Counted from the first letter of the stretch, positions 1-6,465 are shown. The stretch is 7,951 nt of DNA from Akkermansiaceae bacterium (GCA_023301335.1 JALZVA010000092.1:1-7951); one strand, 5' to 3'. Numbers and translations: made by a program. Notes: generated by a model from the letters alone, not told the origin.

Positions 1-23
1 CTGAGCGCTAACCACAGATAACA

Positions 24-476
24 ATGGCAAAAAAGAAAGTTAAAGATCAAGGCGATGAGCTGAATATGGATATGTCTCCAATGATTGACATGGTGTTCTT
101 ATTACTGATTTTCTTCATTGTCGTGTCCACGCAGTCTGAGGTGCAGACCGACCCTAGGGTGAAGCCTACCATCGCAAGTAGATCTGCCGTCCAGAAGGAT
201 ACGATTGCACGTATTGTGGTTAACGTGTTTAAAAGTGAGGAATCAGGTGAGGTGACTTACAGTAATGAAAACACCGATATCATTATTAGTGATGAACTAG
301 GCTTACATATCGAGGAAGAGGTAAAAGCGATTAGAGAGACTCGACCAACCATTCCTGTTACATTGCACATGCGCTGTGATAGAGCCGTTGAGTGGAAAGA
401 TATCCAGAAGGTGAAGAAGGCAGCAGCGCTCTCAGGAGTGATTAATGTGAACTTTGCAAGTTTCCAAAAAGAGTAG
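24..476 (+). CDS. exbD: ExbD/TolR-family biopolymer transport protein, first paralogue
   Basis: This 150-residue protein has the ExbD/TolR layout: a short basic cytoplasmic tail (residues 1-13), one membrane helix (about 18-36) carrying the conserved Asp at D22 in the context SPMIDMVFLLL, and a periplasmic domain (about 40-150). In this family the membrane Asp works with an ExbB/TolQ pentamer to couple proton flow to mechanical work in the periplasm. The C-terminal RCDRAV motif (R117-V122) corresponds to the RADKTV stretch of E. coli ExbD, but the usual LP motif just after the membrane helix is missing (KPTIAS instead). The ATG at 24 is chosen because the reading frame is closed upstream by TAA at 9-11. 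No Shine-Dalgarno sequence is visible. Two tandem TAG stops end the gene, and the next exbD starts 12 bases later, so co-transcription is very likely. The expected ExbB partner gene would end at or before the left edge. The family call is firm; the cargo is unknown. Confidence 0.93.
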   Translation: MAKKKVKDQGDELNMDMSPMIDMVFLLLIFFIVVSTQSEVQTDPRVKPTIASRSAVQKDTIARIVVNVFKSEESGEVTYSNENTDIIISDELGLHIEEEVKAIRETRPTIPVTLHMRCDRAVEWKDIQKVKKAAALSGVINVNFASFQKE

Positions 477-488
477 TAGATTTATACC

Positions 489-971
489 ATGGCACGTAGA
501 AAAAAAGGCTTAGAGCTGGAAGAAGATGAACCAACAGTCGACATCTCATCACTGATTGATGTCTGTTTCTTGCTCCTTATTTATTTTATCGTTACCTCGA
601 CTATTGCTGAGCAGGAGTCAGATCTCATGCTAAAGCTACCTGGGTCGGCTTCAACTTCTGAAGAACCACCAGACATTGACCCTATCTTTTTTGTAGTTTT
701 ACAAAACGGGACAATTCAACAAGTCCAGATAGACAAGTCTGTAGAGAATGTATCTGGAGCAGGAAAGTCTGATTTTACAAATAGATTACCAGAGACCGAC
801 CTCGCACAGCTTGATCAGGTGATTGGAGCATACAGCCAATTAGCAGGTGATAAGGCGATCGTTAAGGTAAAGGCAGTAAAGGAAACAAAAGCTCAATACG
901 TAGTCGACCTTCTTAACATTTTAGCCAAGCACAGCATCACGCAGATCACATTCACAGAATATGCTCAGTAG
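489..971 (+). CDS. exbD: ExbD/TolR-family biopolymer transport protein, second paralogue
   Basis: This 160-residue ExbD/TolR-like protein has a basic then acidic N-terminal tail (1-16), one membrane helix (about 19-38) with the conserved Asp at D24 (SSLIDVCFLLLIYF), and a periplasmic domain. It keeps the LP motif after the helix (L50-P51, as in VNLPAS of E. coli ExbD), but the region matching RADKTV is degenerate (KAVKETKA, about 128-135), the reverse of its neighbour. The periplasmic domain ends in a plausible helix-strand unit (VVDLLNILAKHSITQITF). It lies 12 bases after the first exbD, with no Shine-Dalgarno sequence before its ATG. Since the ExbB-ExbD complex holds two ExbD chains, these paralogues may form a heterodimer; that is inference. 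The family call is secure, but what the complex moves is not shown by the sequence. Confidence 0.92.
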   Translation: MARRKKGLELEEDEPTVDISSLIDVCFLLLIYFIVTSTIAEQESDLMLKLPGSASTSEEPPDIDPIFFVVLQNGTIQQVQIDKSVENVSGAGKSDFTNRLPETDLAQLDQVIGAYSQLAGDKAIVKVKAVKETKAQYVVDLLNILAKHSITQITFTEYAQ

Positions 972-1018
972 TGAACCCACACAATTAATCTAATAATAAC
1001 CAAGCCTTATTCGTTATA

Positions 1019-1092
1019 TAAAATAGAAAGGCAAATTTAAGGGCGCTTTCTAAGGAACAGCGTCCTTCTTATTCAACCATTTAAAATAGAAA
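1019..1092 (+). repeat. 11-base direct repeat TAAAATAGAAA, two copies
   Basis: TAAAATAGAAA occurs at 1019-1029 and again at 1082-1092, the second copy ending four bases before the ATG of the large TPR gene. The two copies bracket the hairpin at 1039-1067. A related A-rich stretch (AAAATAAGAAA) occurs at 4271-4281, before the second TPR gene. These may be A-rich translation-initiation sequences standing in for a Shine-Dalgarno site, or part of a regulatory element. Chance is possible in AT-rich DNA. Confidence 0.45.
1039..1067 (+). other. Hairpin between second exbD and the large TPR gene
   Basis: AAGGGCGCT (1039-1047) pairs with AGCGTCCTT (1059-1067) over 9 bp, with one G-U pair and an 11-base loop. 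The following CTTATTC is only weakly T-rich, so this is a poor intrinsic terminator. It may instead be a partial terminator or an RNA processing/stability site that sets the ratio between the ExbD and TPR parts of the operon. The 125-base gap also holds an AT-rich TTATATAAAAT stretch (1014-1024) resembling a -10 box, but no matching -35 was found. Confidence 0.5.
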
Positions 1093-1096
1093 CATT

Positions 1097-4000
1097 ATGA
1101 AGAGAAAAAAATCATCCTCCTTATTTGCTTTAGCCACAGGGGCAGCGCTCTTGGTGGCTCTTCCTCAAACCGCAGTTGCCCAAGGCATCAATGAGCTTGT
1201 AGGGAAAGCACAGCTTGCCAGTAAGGAAAATAACTGGGCTGAGGCGTATCCTTTATTTAAACAAGCTACAGAACTTTATGAGCCAGAAAATGGAGTGGAA
1301 CTTTATGGAGCACAGAGCATGGCTTTTATTTGGTTTAATCGTGGACGTGGAGCTCAAGAGCTTGGAAAAATTGCAGCAAGGGGAGCAGATGAAGCATCTA
1401 AGAAACAGGCAAATGAACTCTACCAGGATGCCATAGATGCCTATACTCAATGTGGTAAGGTCGGAACTGATTTAAAAGAAAATCCTCAGAAAAATAGAAT
1501 CAATCATTTGATTGGGCAATGCTTACTATCGATGGGGAAACCTGAAGAGGCGATAAAAGCATGGGACACATTTACCGCTGCATACACGAAGAGAAACTCC
1601 ACAGAAGCTTTTGTATTAGACGGGCAGGGGAAAGGGAAATTCATCCTCGATAGAAGCATCGCGTTTTTTAGAAAAGCAGAGCCAGACCTTAAGGAAGGCT
1701 TGAAAGGGTTGGACTATTTGGCACTGCCTAAGACGAAGCAACGCTATAAAATTACAGGCCCTGCTATAGTGCTTGGATTCCAAGCATTTTGTCAGGCAAC
1801 GCTGAAGGAAGTAGAAAAAGCCAAAGATAGTCAGTCACGTAAGGATAGATTAGAGAAGAGTCTTATTACCTATATGATAAGACACAGAGACACCCTGACT
1901 CTGTCACCTTATCAGATGTATAATTTCACTCCATTATTCATCAAACTGTCTATCGACTGTAAGAAATTGGGCTTAGATAAAGCGGCCTTTATGTTCCAAA
2001 GCTTCCTTCCGAGTAGTATCGAATCGAAGGAAGATATGGAGCTGAAGCTTGCAAACTTAGGGGGGTATAAGGGAATGGTTGATCATCATGATAACGTGTT
2101 TACCGCTGAGATCACCCAAAGCTTGAGTAATTTTGAGACGCAAGTTGGTAAAGGAGAGCCGCATGAAATAACTCAGAACTTGGTTCTGGCAGATTATCAT
2201 GAATCTGAGGGGAACTCGAGGGCTGCCTTTGCTATTTATGAGATGATCGAACTCTACCATAGCGACCACCCAAAGCGTGAAGACTGGCTATTTCATGCGG
2301 TGAGAACTTCATACCTCATTAAAGATGCCGCAAAACTTGAACTGTATGGGCATAGATTCCGCAGTGATTTTCCTCAGAGCTCACACAAATCTAATGTGGA
2401 GCAATTCATCCTCCTCTTTTTCTTCCAAAATAACGAGTTTGAAAAATGTGCGGAACTAGCTGAAACATTCTTACCGTCTATCAAATCGGACACAGAGGAG
2501 CATAGACTTGCACTGTATTGTTTAGCCGGGAGTTATTATTACTTAGGACAGTCAGCTGAAGCAAGAGCTCCACTTGGTGAGCATGTGAAACTTTACGGTA
2601 AAGGCGGAAAGCATAAAGAAAGTCCATATTCTCTAGCCACGCAATATTGGGAAGCTGCCAATGAGACCTACCTTCAGGAATGGGCACAAGCTGCGCAAAA
2701 ATTAGATGCGTTCTTACGTGATTACCCAGACCCAGCAAAGAACGTGTATTTCCCTAACGCTATCTATGATCGTGCTAATTGTTACACAAATCTTGAAGAG
2801 TATGAAAAATCCACCAAGAGCTTAGACGAGATCATTAATAAGTATCCAAACTGTGGAATCCTCGATCAAGTCTATGCACTCCGTGCAAATAATAATGAAA
2901 ACCTTTCAAACGATGATAAAGCACAGGAAGACTACAAGCTCGCTTTAGAGGTCGCGCAGAAAGCGAATAATCAAGCAGTGGAAGCGGAAGTATTGACTAA
3001 CCTTATTCTTCTTTTAGGGGATGCATCTCAGCCAGAGAAAACAGAGGCGGAGAAGAAGAAAAAGGCAGAGAACTTTAAAGCCACATTACAATATTACGAT
3101 ACGTTCTGGGCTAAGTACAGCGACAAAGGTTACAACGGCTCTGTTGCCACAGTAGGGCTTGCAGCGCTATCTGCAAACGGTCGTGGAGAAGAAGGACTAG
3201 CCAACCTTAAGCAAATTATTCAAGAACACGCGAAGCAAGAAGCCTCGCCAAGAATCTCATCATTGATTGAAGCCTACACAGAAGAATACTTAAGTGTGCA
3301 TAATGATGACGCGGAGAAATTGAAAAGCCACTACGCGAAAGATTTTAATATCAGCAAGGATAGTGTGTATGCCCAGTCATTAGTGAAAATGTCTCTTGTA
3401 GATACTTATAGCCGCCTTGAAAAAGCTGCCACTAAGCTCGATGATAAAGCTGCTGCAAAGAAATGGAAGAAAGCCTCCTCATTAATGTTGAAAGAGCTTT
3501 CCACATTTGATCTGACGAAGCTGAATAACTCCACCTTGGTAACAATCGGGGAAAGTTTGAGACAAAGTGCTGAAACAACCATAGCACTACAACAAGCAAC
3601 GCGCTTTCATGAGCAAGTCTTAGCCAATGTAAAATCTTCTAAAGAGCTTGGATTTAAAAATGAGGCGATCTTTGGCCTCGCCAGTGCACTTATTGACGCA
3701 GAGGACAAAACGAAGCTCCCTAAGGCATATAAAGACCTTCAGCAAGTGCGTGATAGCAAAGAGTCAGATAAAAGGACGAAAGAAAAAGCCCACTTCACGA
3801 TGGTCAAAATCGCAGGAGAGTTGGGTGATTTCAGCGCCGTTATTACAGAAGCCGAATCATTCGCAAGCACCTATAAGACTTCTAGCTATAGAACCTTGGT
3901 GAGATTGACACTCGCCGATGCTCAGTATGAAAAAGGGGATAAAGCAGAAGCTCTGAAGCACTACAGAAGCGTTGTCAGTTCAGCTCCAGGCTTCATCGAC

Positions 4001-4267
4001 TACTCAGGGCCAGCGATGCTGCGCACCATGGAAATGATCGAGAAAAAGTATGAGAAATGGGCGTTCGGTGAGGCTTACGTGAGAAGTGTGCGTAAATCCT
4101 TTGAAGAGGCCGCGGAAAAAGGTGCTATGAGCAGTAAGCAACAAGATATATGGGAGAGTATCAAAGATGCTGTTTCAGACCTTGAAGCGGATGCAGAGGT
4201 TCAGGCCGGAAAAGCAGAAGCAGAGAAAATCGAAGAGGCAAGAAAACGTGTTCGTGGCATTAGGTAG
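1097..4267 (+). CDS. Large exported tetratricopeptide-repeat protein
   Basis: This 1056-residue protein starts with a Sec signal peptide: basic KRKK, a hydrophobic core (about 9-22) and a probable cleavage at AVA-Q (28/29). There is no lipobox Cys, so it is predicted to be soluble in the periplasm. The rest is mostly helical, with TPR-like helix pairs at about 38-65, 139-160, 365-389, 470-500, 514-546, 554-586, 592-620, 898-928 and 936-966; the clearest contain YDRANCYTNLEEYEKS and LADAQYEKGDKAEALKHY. It ends in a charged helix (about 1030-1056). All eight Cys lie in residues 119-586 and none after. It follows the exbD pair by 125 bases and precedes another exported TPR-like gene by 39 bases. 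TPR arrays are protein-interaction scaffolds; a role as periplasmic partner of the ExbD complex, loosely like CpoB/YbgF with Tol-Pal, is inferred from position only. The specific function is not recognised. Confidence 0.88.
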   Translation: MKRKKSSSLFALATGAALLVALPQTAVAQGINELVGKAQLASKENNWAEAYPLFKQATELYEPENGVELYGAQSMAFIWFNRGRGAQELGKIAARGADEASKKQANELYQDAIDAYTQCGKVGTDLKENPQKNRINHLIGQCLLSMGKPEEAIKAWDTFTAAYTKRNSTEAFVLDGQGKGKFILDRSIAFFRKAEPDLKEGLKGLDYLALPKTKQRYKITGPAIVLGFQAFCQATLKEVEKAKDSQSRKDRLEKSLITYMIRHRDTLTLSPYQMYNFTPLFIKLSIDCKKLGLDKAAFMFQSFLPSSIESKEDMELKLANLGGYKGMVDHHDNVFTAEITQSLSNFETQVGKGEPHEITQNLVLADYHESEGNSRAAFAIYEMIELYHSDHPKREDWLFHAVRTSYLIKDAAKLELYGHRFRSDFPQSSHKSNVEQFILLFFFQNNEFEKCAELAETFLPSIKSDTEEHRLALYCLAGSYYYLGQSAEARAPLGEHVKLYGKGGKHKESPYSLATQYWEAANETYLQEWAQAAQKLDAFLRDYPDPAKNVYFPNAIYDRANCYTNLEEYEKSTKSLDEIINKYPNCGILDQVYALRANNNENLSNDDKAQEDYKLALEVAQKANNQAVEAEVLTNLILLLGDASQPEKTEAEKKKKAENFKATLQYYDTFWAKYSDKGYNGSVATVGLAALSANGRGEEGLANLKQIIQEHAKQEASPRISSLIEAYTEEYLSVHNDDAEKLKSHYAKDFNISKDSVYAQSLVKMSLVDTYSRLEKAATKLDDKAAAKKWKKASSLMLKELSTFDLTKLNNSTLVTIGESLRQSAETTIALQQATRFHEQVLANVKSSKELGFKNEAIFGLASALIDAEDKTKLPKAYKDLQQVRDSKESDKRTKEKAHFTMVKIAGELGDFSAVITEAESFASTYKTSSYRTLVRLTLADAQYEKGDKAEALKHYRSVVSSAPGFIDYSGPAMLRTMEMIEKKYEKWAFGEAYVRSVRKSFEEAAEKGAMSSKQQDIWESIKDAVSDLEADAEVQAGKAEAEKIEEARKRVRGIR

Positions 4268-4306
4268 AGAGAAAATAAGAAACTAAGAATAAAGAGAATA
4301 AAAATT

Positions 4307-5305
4307 ATGAAATTTTCATCAATAATAACATTCGGGGCAGCTGCCCTTGTATGCACAGGCTCTACTTTAGCGCAGGCGAAAAAAAAGCCTCTGCTTGCTG
4401 CAATGATTGTGAACTCGGAAGGCAAGCGCCTTACGAATCGACCAGTCATTGTAGAAAGTATCTTAAAAAATAAGCTACTGTATCGTAAAGATCTGGACGA
4501 ACCCCAAGCTAAATCCGTTGTTGTCAATACACAGAAAGCGATTTACCTCGCCCGTCCTGCTGACTTTGTAGCTGCTGTAGAGCTGTATGAAAAAAGACAG
4601 TATGAGCTCGCTCTAACCGCGTTTAAAGAGATTAAAAAGAAGTATAAAAATTTCTCTGATATTAAAAATAGTTTCGTGGCTCAGGCGGAGTTCTACGAGC
4701 TTGGGTGCTACCGAAAGCTTGGACAATTTGAGACATTTGTGGCTGCTAAGAAGGCTGCTTCTCAAGAAAAATGGCTCACTAAGGAGAGTCAAAAGCAACA
4801 GCTTAAAATTGATACCCAGTGGGTGCAGCTCCAAGATAAAGCAAACCATTCTGGTCTCATCACAGAATATGAGAAAAACTGGAGAGAAGAGAAGCTCCCT
4901 AATGCACTTCGAGCACAGGTAGAGTTCATCTATGCAAAAGCATTGGAGAGTGAGGGACGCACAGGTGAAGCACTCATCGCTTATAATAAAGCAATGGTAG
5001 CTGACTTCTCAGGAGCAGACGTACTTACTCAGGCGATCGTCTCCGCATTGACCCTTCTTGAAAATGATCCTGAAGTAAAAGAAGTCCGAGAGCTCTGGGA
5101 TAATAGAGAGCGGGCTCAGATGAAGGCTAAACTGAACTCATCTGCCTATACACGTCTTTTAGAGATGAGTGCTATGATCCGCGTGCATGATAGACTAGGT
5201 CTGAGTGGTTATAAAGAAGATGGTTCCATCATTAATCTTCCAGAGCGGTTCGGGGCATACGGTAAGTACACCAAGGAAGCCGCAGAGAAATTTTCAAGGA
5301 ACTAA
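4307..5305 (+). CDS. Exported TPR-like protein, second of the pair
   Basis: This 332-residue protein has a signal peptide with a hydrophobic stretch at about 6-16 and cleavage likely at TLA-Q (22/23) or AQA-K (24/25). C16 is preceded by V, which does not fit a lipobox, so a lipoprotein is unlikely. TPR-like helix pairs are visible at about 87-118 (YEKRQYELALTAFKEIKKKY), 126-148 and 203-232 (AKALESEGRTGEALIAYNKA). The first 80 mature residues and the C-terminal 60 resemble nothing I recognise. It lies 39 bases after the large TPR gene, with an A-rich leader and no clear Shine-Dalgarno sequence, and is followed by a strong terminator, making it the last gene of the operon. A role alongside the large TPR protein and the ExbD pair is inferred from context. 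Coding status is firm, function unknown. Confidence 0.88.
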   Translation: MKFSSIITFGAAALVCTGSTLAQAKKKPLLAAMIVNSEGKRLTNRPVIVESILKNKLLYRKDLDEPQAKSVVVNTQKAIYLARPADFVAAVELYEKRQYELALTAFKEIKKKYKNFSDIKNSFVAQAEFYELGCYRKLGQFETFVAAKKAASQEKWLTKESQKQQLKIDTQWVQLQDKANHSGLITEYEKNWREEKLPNALRAQVEFIYAKALESEGRTGEALIAYNKAMVADFSGADVLTQAIVSALTLLENDPEVKEVRELWDNRERAQMKAKLNSSAYTRLLEMSAMIRVHDRLGLSGYKEDGSIINLPERFGAYGKYTKEAAEKFSRN

Positions 5306-5330
5306 GATTTAAAACCTCGGTTTTTAGCTA

Positions 5331-5373
5331 TAAGGTCTATGAGAGTACCACTCCATAGATCTTATTTTTTTTT
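5331..5373 (+). terminator. Rho-independent terminator of the exbD-TPR operon
   Basis: TAAGGTCTATG (5331-5341) pairs with CATAGATCTTA (5354-5364) over 11 bp with one G-U pair. An inner GAGT/ACTC extension is possible across a bulged A. Nine T residues (5365-5373) follow directly. It lies 25 bases after the stop of the second TPR gene and separates the operon from the EF-hand gene. Confidence 0.88.
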
Positions 5374-5435
5374 AAAAATTTGGATGTGATTGGCAACTTT
5401 CTCCCTATATTGCAGTTCTATACCCATACAAGCTT

Positions 5436-6161
5436 ATGAAGACTCACCCAACCAGCATCCTACTTTGCCTACTTTTCGTCATTCTCGGAGGAGTAGAGGC
5501 AGAAGAGCATGGAGGGAAACGGAGAAAAGGGCCAGCTGGCCAAGCACCAAGAATGTCTAAGGAGGAACTTAAGCGATATGATACTAATGGAGATGGGAAA
5601 CTTTCCCGTGAAGAGCATCAAGCAGCGCGTGAGTCTAAGGAAAAAAGAAGGCAGCACTTCGAGGGCACGTTAGCCAACCACAGAAAGAGAGTTTTAGAAA
5701 AATTTGATGTTGATGGAGATGGAAAGCTCTCAGAGAAAGAGCATGAGGCGGCACGCGAAAGTAGAAATAAGCGCATGGGGCAGTACCGTCAATCAGGTGA
5801 ACGACTTCAAAAAAACTTCATGGAAACCCATGATATCGATAGGAATGGAACCCTCTCAGAGCAAGAGCGTGAGGTTGCTAAAGAAAAAATGAAAGAACTC
5901 TGGAAGGCGAAACAAACCTCCCTTCTTGCTAAGTTTGATGCCGATGAGAGCGGAGACCTCAGTGCAGAAGAGCACGCACAAGCACGCCAGTTTAAGCACC
6001 AAGAAATGCTCAAAAAATTTGATACCGATAAAGACGGGAAGCTCAATCATGAGGAGAAAAAAGCAGCCTGTGAAAACTTACTCGAGAATGATCCAGCAGA
6101 GCTTTTCATGATGATGAAGCATCGGGTGAGAGCCCCCGGTGCTAGAGAGAAAGGAGAGTAG
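5436..6161 (+). CDS. Exported protein with five EF-hand calcium-binding loops
   Basis: This 241-residue protein has a signal peptide (hydrophobic about 8-19, probable cleavage VEA-E at 22/23), a basic GGKRRKG stretch, then five canonical 12-residue EF-hand loops at 49-60, 91-102, 133-144, 168-179 and 196-207. Each has D at position 1, D or N at 3, D, N or S at 5, G at 6, L at 8 and E at 12, so all five should bind calcium. Loops start 42, 42, 35 and 28 residues apart, every step a multiple of seven. The linkers are very charged (E/K/R/Q-rich) and helix-prone. No enzyme domain is present. The gene sits alone between the operon terminator at 5331-5373 and a gene-free stretch; no Shine-Dalgarno sequence precedes its ATG. 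Likely a periplasmic or secreted calcium buffer or calcium-stiffened helical protein; that role is inference. Confidence 0.9.
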   Translation: MKTHPTSILLCLLFVILGGVEAEEHGGKRRKGPAGQAPRMSKEELKRYDTNGDGKLSREEHQAARESKEKRRQHFEGTLANHRKRVLEKFDVDGDGKLSEKEHEAARESRNKRMGQYRQSGERLQKNFMETHDIDRNGTLSEQEREVAKEKMKELWKAKQTSLLAKFDADESGDLSAEEHAQARQFKHQEMLKKFDTDKDGKLNHEEKKAACENLLENDPAELFMMMKHRVRAPGAREKGE

Positions 6162-6202
6162 CCTACGGGCGATGTTTGAGGGGTGTAGGCTTCCGCCCTA
6201 GG
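6161..6202 (+). other. Mutually exclusive hairpins at the end of the EF-hand gene
   Basis: GCCTAC (6161-6166, sharing the last base of the stop codon) is a perfect complement of GTAGGC (6185-6190). GGGCG (6167-6171) is a perfect complement of CGCCC (6194-6198). TAGGC (6186-6190) can also pair locally with GCCCTA (6195-6200) around a TTCC loop with one bulged C. These pairings compete. No T-tract follows, so this is not a classical terminator; it may protect the 3' end. Chance is possible, since the stretch is richer in GC than its surroundings. Confidence 0.35.
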
Positions 6203-6220
6203 AGCAGGAGTATTTGCAAT

Positions 6221-6247
6221 GTGTGTGATTCATAAGCGCACTTTTTT
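6221..6247 (+). terminator. Weak candidate terminator for the EF-hand gene
   Basis: GTGTG (6223-6227; the register at 6221-6225 is equally possible) pairs with CGCAC (6237-6241) over 5 bp including a G-U pair. Six T follow (6242-6247). The stem is short, but it is the first hairpin with a T-tract after the EF-hand stop codon, so it is the best candidate for that transcript's end. Confidence 0.4.
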
Positions 6248-6256
6248 ATCGTGTCG

Positions 6257-6306
6257 TGCATTGACGGTAGCCGTGGAGACGGGCTAAAGGATGCAGAGGT
6301 TTTTTT
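6257..6306 (+). ncRNA. Possible structured RNA or attenuator ending in a T-tract
   Basis: An outer helix TGCAT (6257-6261) with ATGCA (6291-6295) encloses an inner hairpin TAGCC (6268-6272) with GGCTA (6282-6286), which can extend by GT/AC around a GGAG loop with a bulged G. Seven T (6300-6306) follow four bases after the outer helix. A second ATGCA at 6307-6311, past the T-tract, could compete for the outer strand. It could be the 3' end of a small RNA or a leader structure, or a second terminator. I cannot match it to a known family. Confidence 0.3.
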
Positions 6307-6382
6307 ATGCAATCCCAGCAGTCTATTCTGCAGAGGCGTATTATTTGTGTTTTTAGGTGAAAACCTCCCTCTTTTTACAGAG

Positions 6383-6408
6383 ATTTTATAAAATATGAGA
6401 ATATTCTC
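6383..6408 (+). promoter_or_regulatory. Two adjacent perfect 12-bp palindromes, candidate operator
   Basis: ATTTTATAAAAT (6383-6394) and GAGAATATTCTC (6397-6408) are each perfectly self-complementary and are separated by only two bases (AT). Their centres are 14 bp apart. They end 15 bp before the proposed -35 of the rpsN promoter. The arrangement would suit a dimeric regulator binding side by side; the AT-rich copy could also act as an UP element. Neither sequence matches a regulator consensus that I can name with confidence. Confidence 0.5.
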
Positions 6409-6423
6409 TAATAGTTTAAAAAA

Positions 6424-6453
6424 TTGCTTGCATAGAAGGGGAAAGCATATAAA
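6424..6453 (+). promoter_or_regulatory. Predicted sigma-70-type promoter of rpsN
   Basis: TTGCTT (6424-6429) as -35 and TATAAA (6448-6453) as -10 are 18 bp apart. The -10 differs from TATAAT at one position; the -35 matches only half of TTGACA. Transcription would start near 6460, only about six bases before the rpsN ATG, leaving no room for a Shine-Dalgarno site. Confidence 0.45.
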
Positions 6454-6465
6454 TCAGCTCCCTCA

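Larger units (their letters stand above)
6162..6465 (+). other. 304-base gene-free region before rpsN
   Basis: No credible coding sequence or tRNA was found here on either strand. From left to right it holds competing hairpins (6161-6202), a weak terminator (6221-6247), a structured element followed by seven T (6257-6306), a small AGGT-GAAA-ACCT tetraloop hairpin (6355-6366), two perfect palindromes (6383-6408) and a likely promoter (6424-6453). I looked for recognisable 4.5S RNA, fluoride riboswitch and c-di-GMP riboswitch motifs and saw none. Confidence 0.7.

Noticed and set aside
1..23. 3' end of an upstream gene such as exbB
   Set aside because: Stops occur in all three frames (TGA 2-4, TAA 9-11, TAA 19-21) and at most six codons would be visible, so no gene can be identified.
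4346..4363. Possible lipobox at C16 of the second TPR-like protein
   Set aside because: The residue before Cys is V rather than G, A or S, and better signal peptidase I sites follow at residues 22 and 24.
4201..4527. 108-codon open frame on the minus strand spanning the gap between the two TPR genes
   Set aside because: It overlaps coding sequence of both TPR genes in antisense, and its product has no recognisable domain; the plus-strand genes have signal peptides and TPR patterns.
5380..5435. Promoter for the EF-hand gene (TTGGAT or TTGGCA with TATATT)
   Set aside because: The spacings are 20 and 10 bp, outside the usual 16-18, so no specific promoter is called, although one must exist after the terminator.
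5807..6050. Overlapping minus-strand frames in the EF-hand gene, hydrophobic and Cys/Ser-rich
   Set aside because: They are antisense readings of the charged EF-hand repeats; apparent hydrophobicity is the usual complement of Glu/Lys-rich codons.
6162..6306. Riboswitch or 4.5S RNA in the gene-free region; GGCGATG at 6168-6174 recalls the fluoride motif
   Set aside because: The other conserved parts of the fluoride motif, such as CTGATGACTCCTA, are absent, and no GGAAGG-type SRP RNA loop is present.
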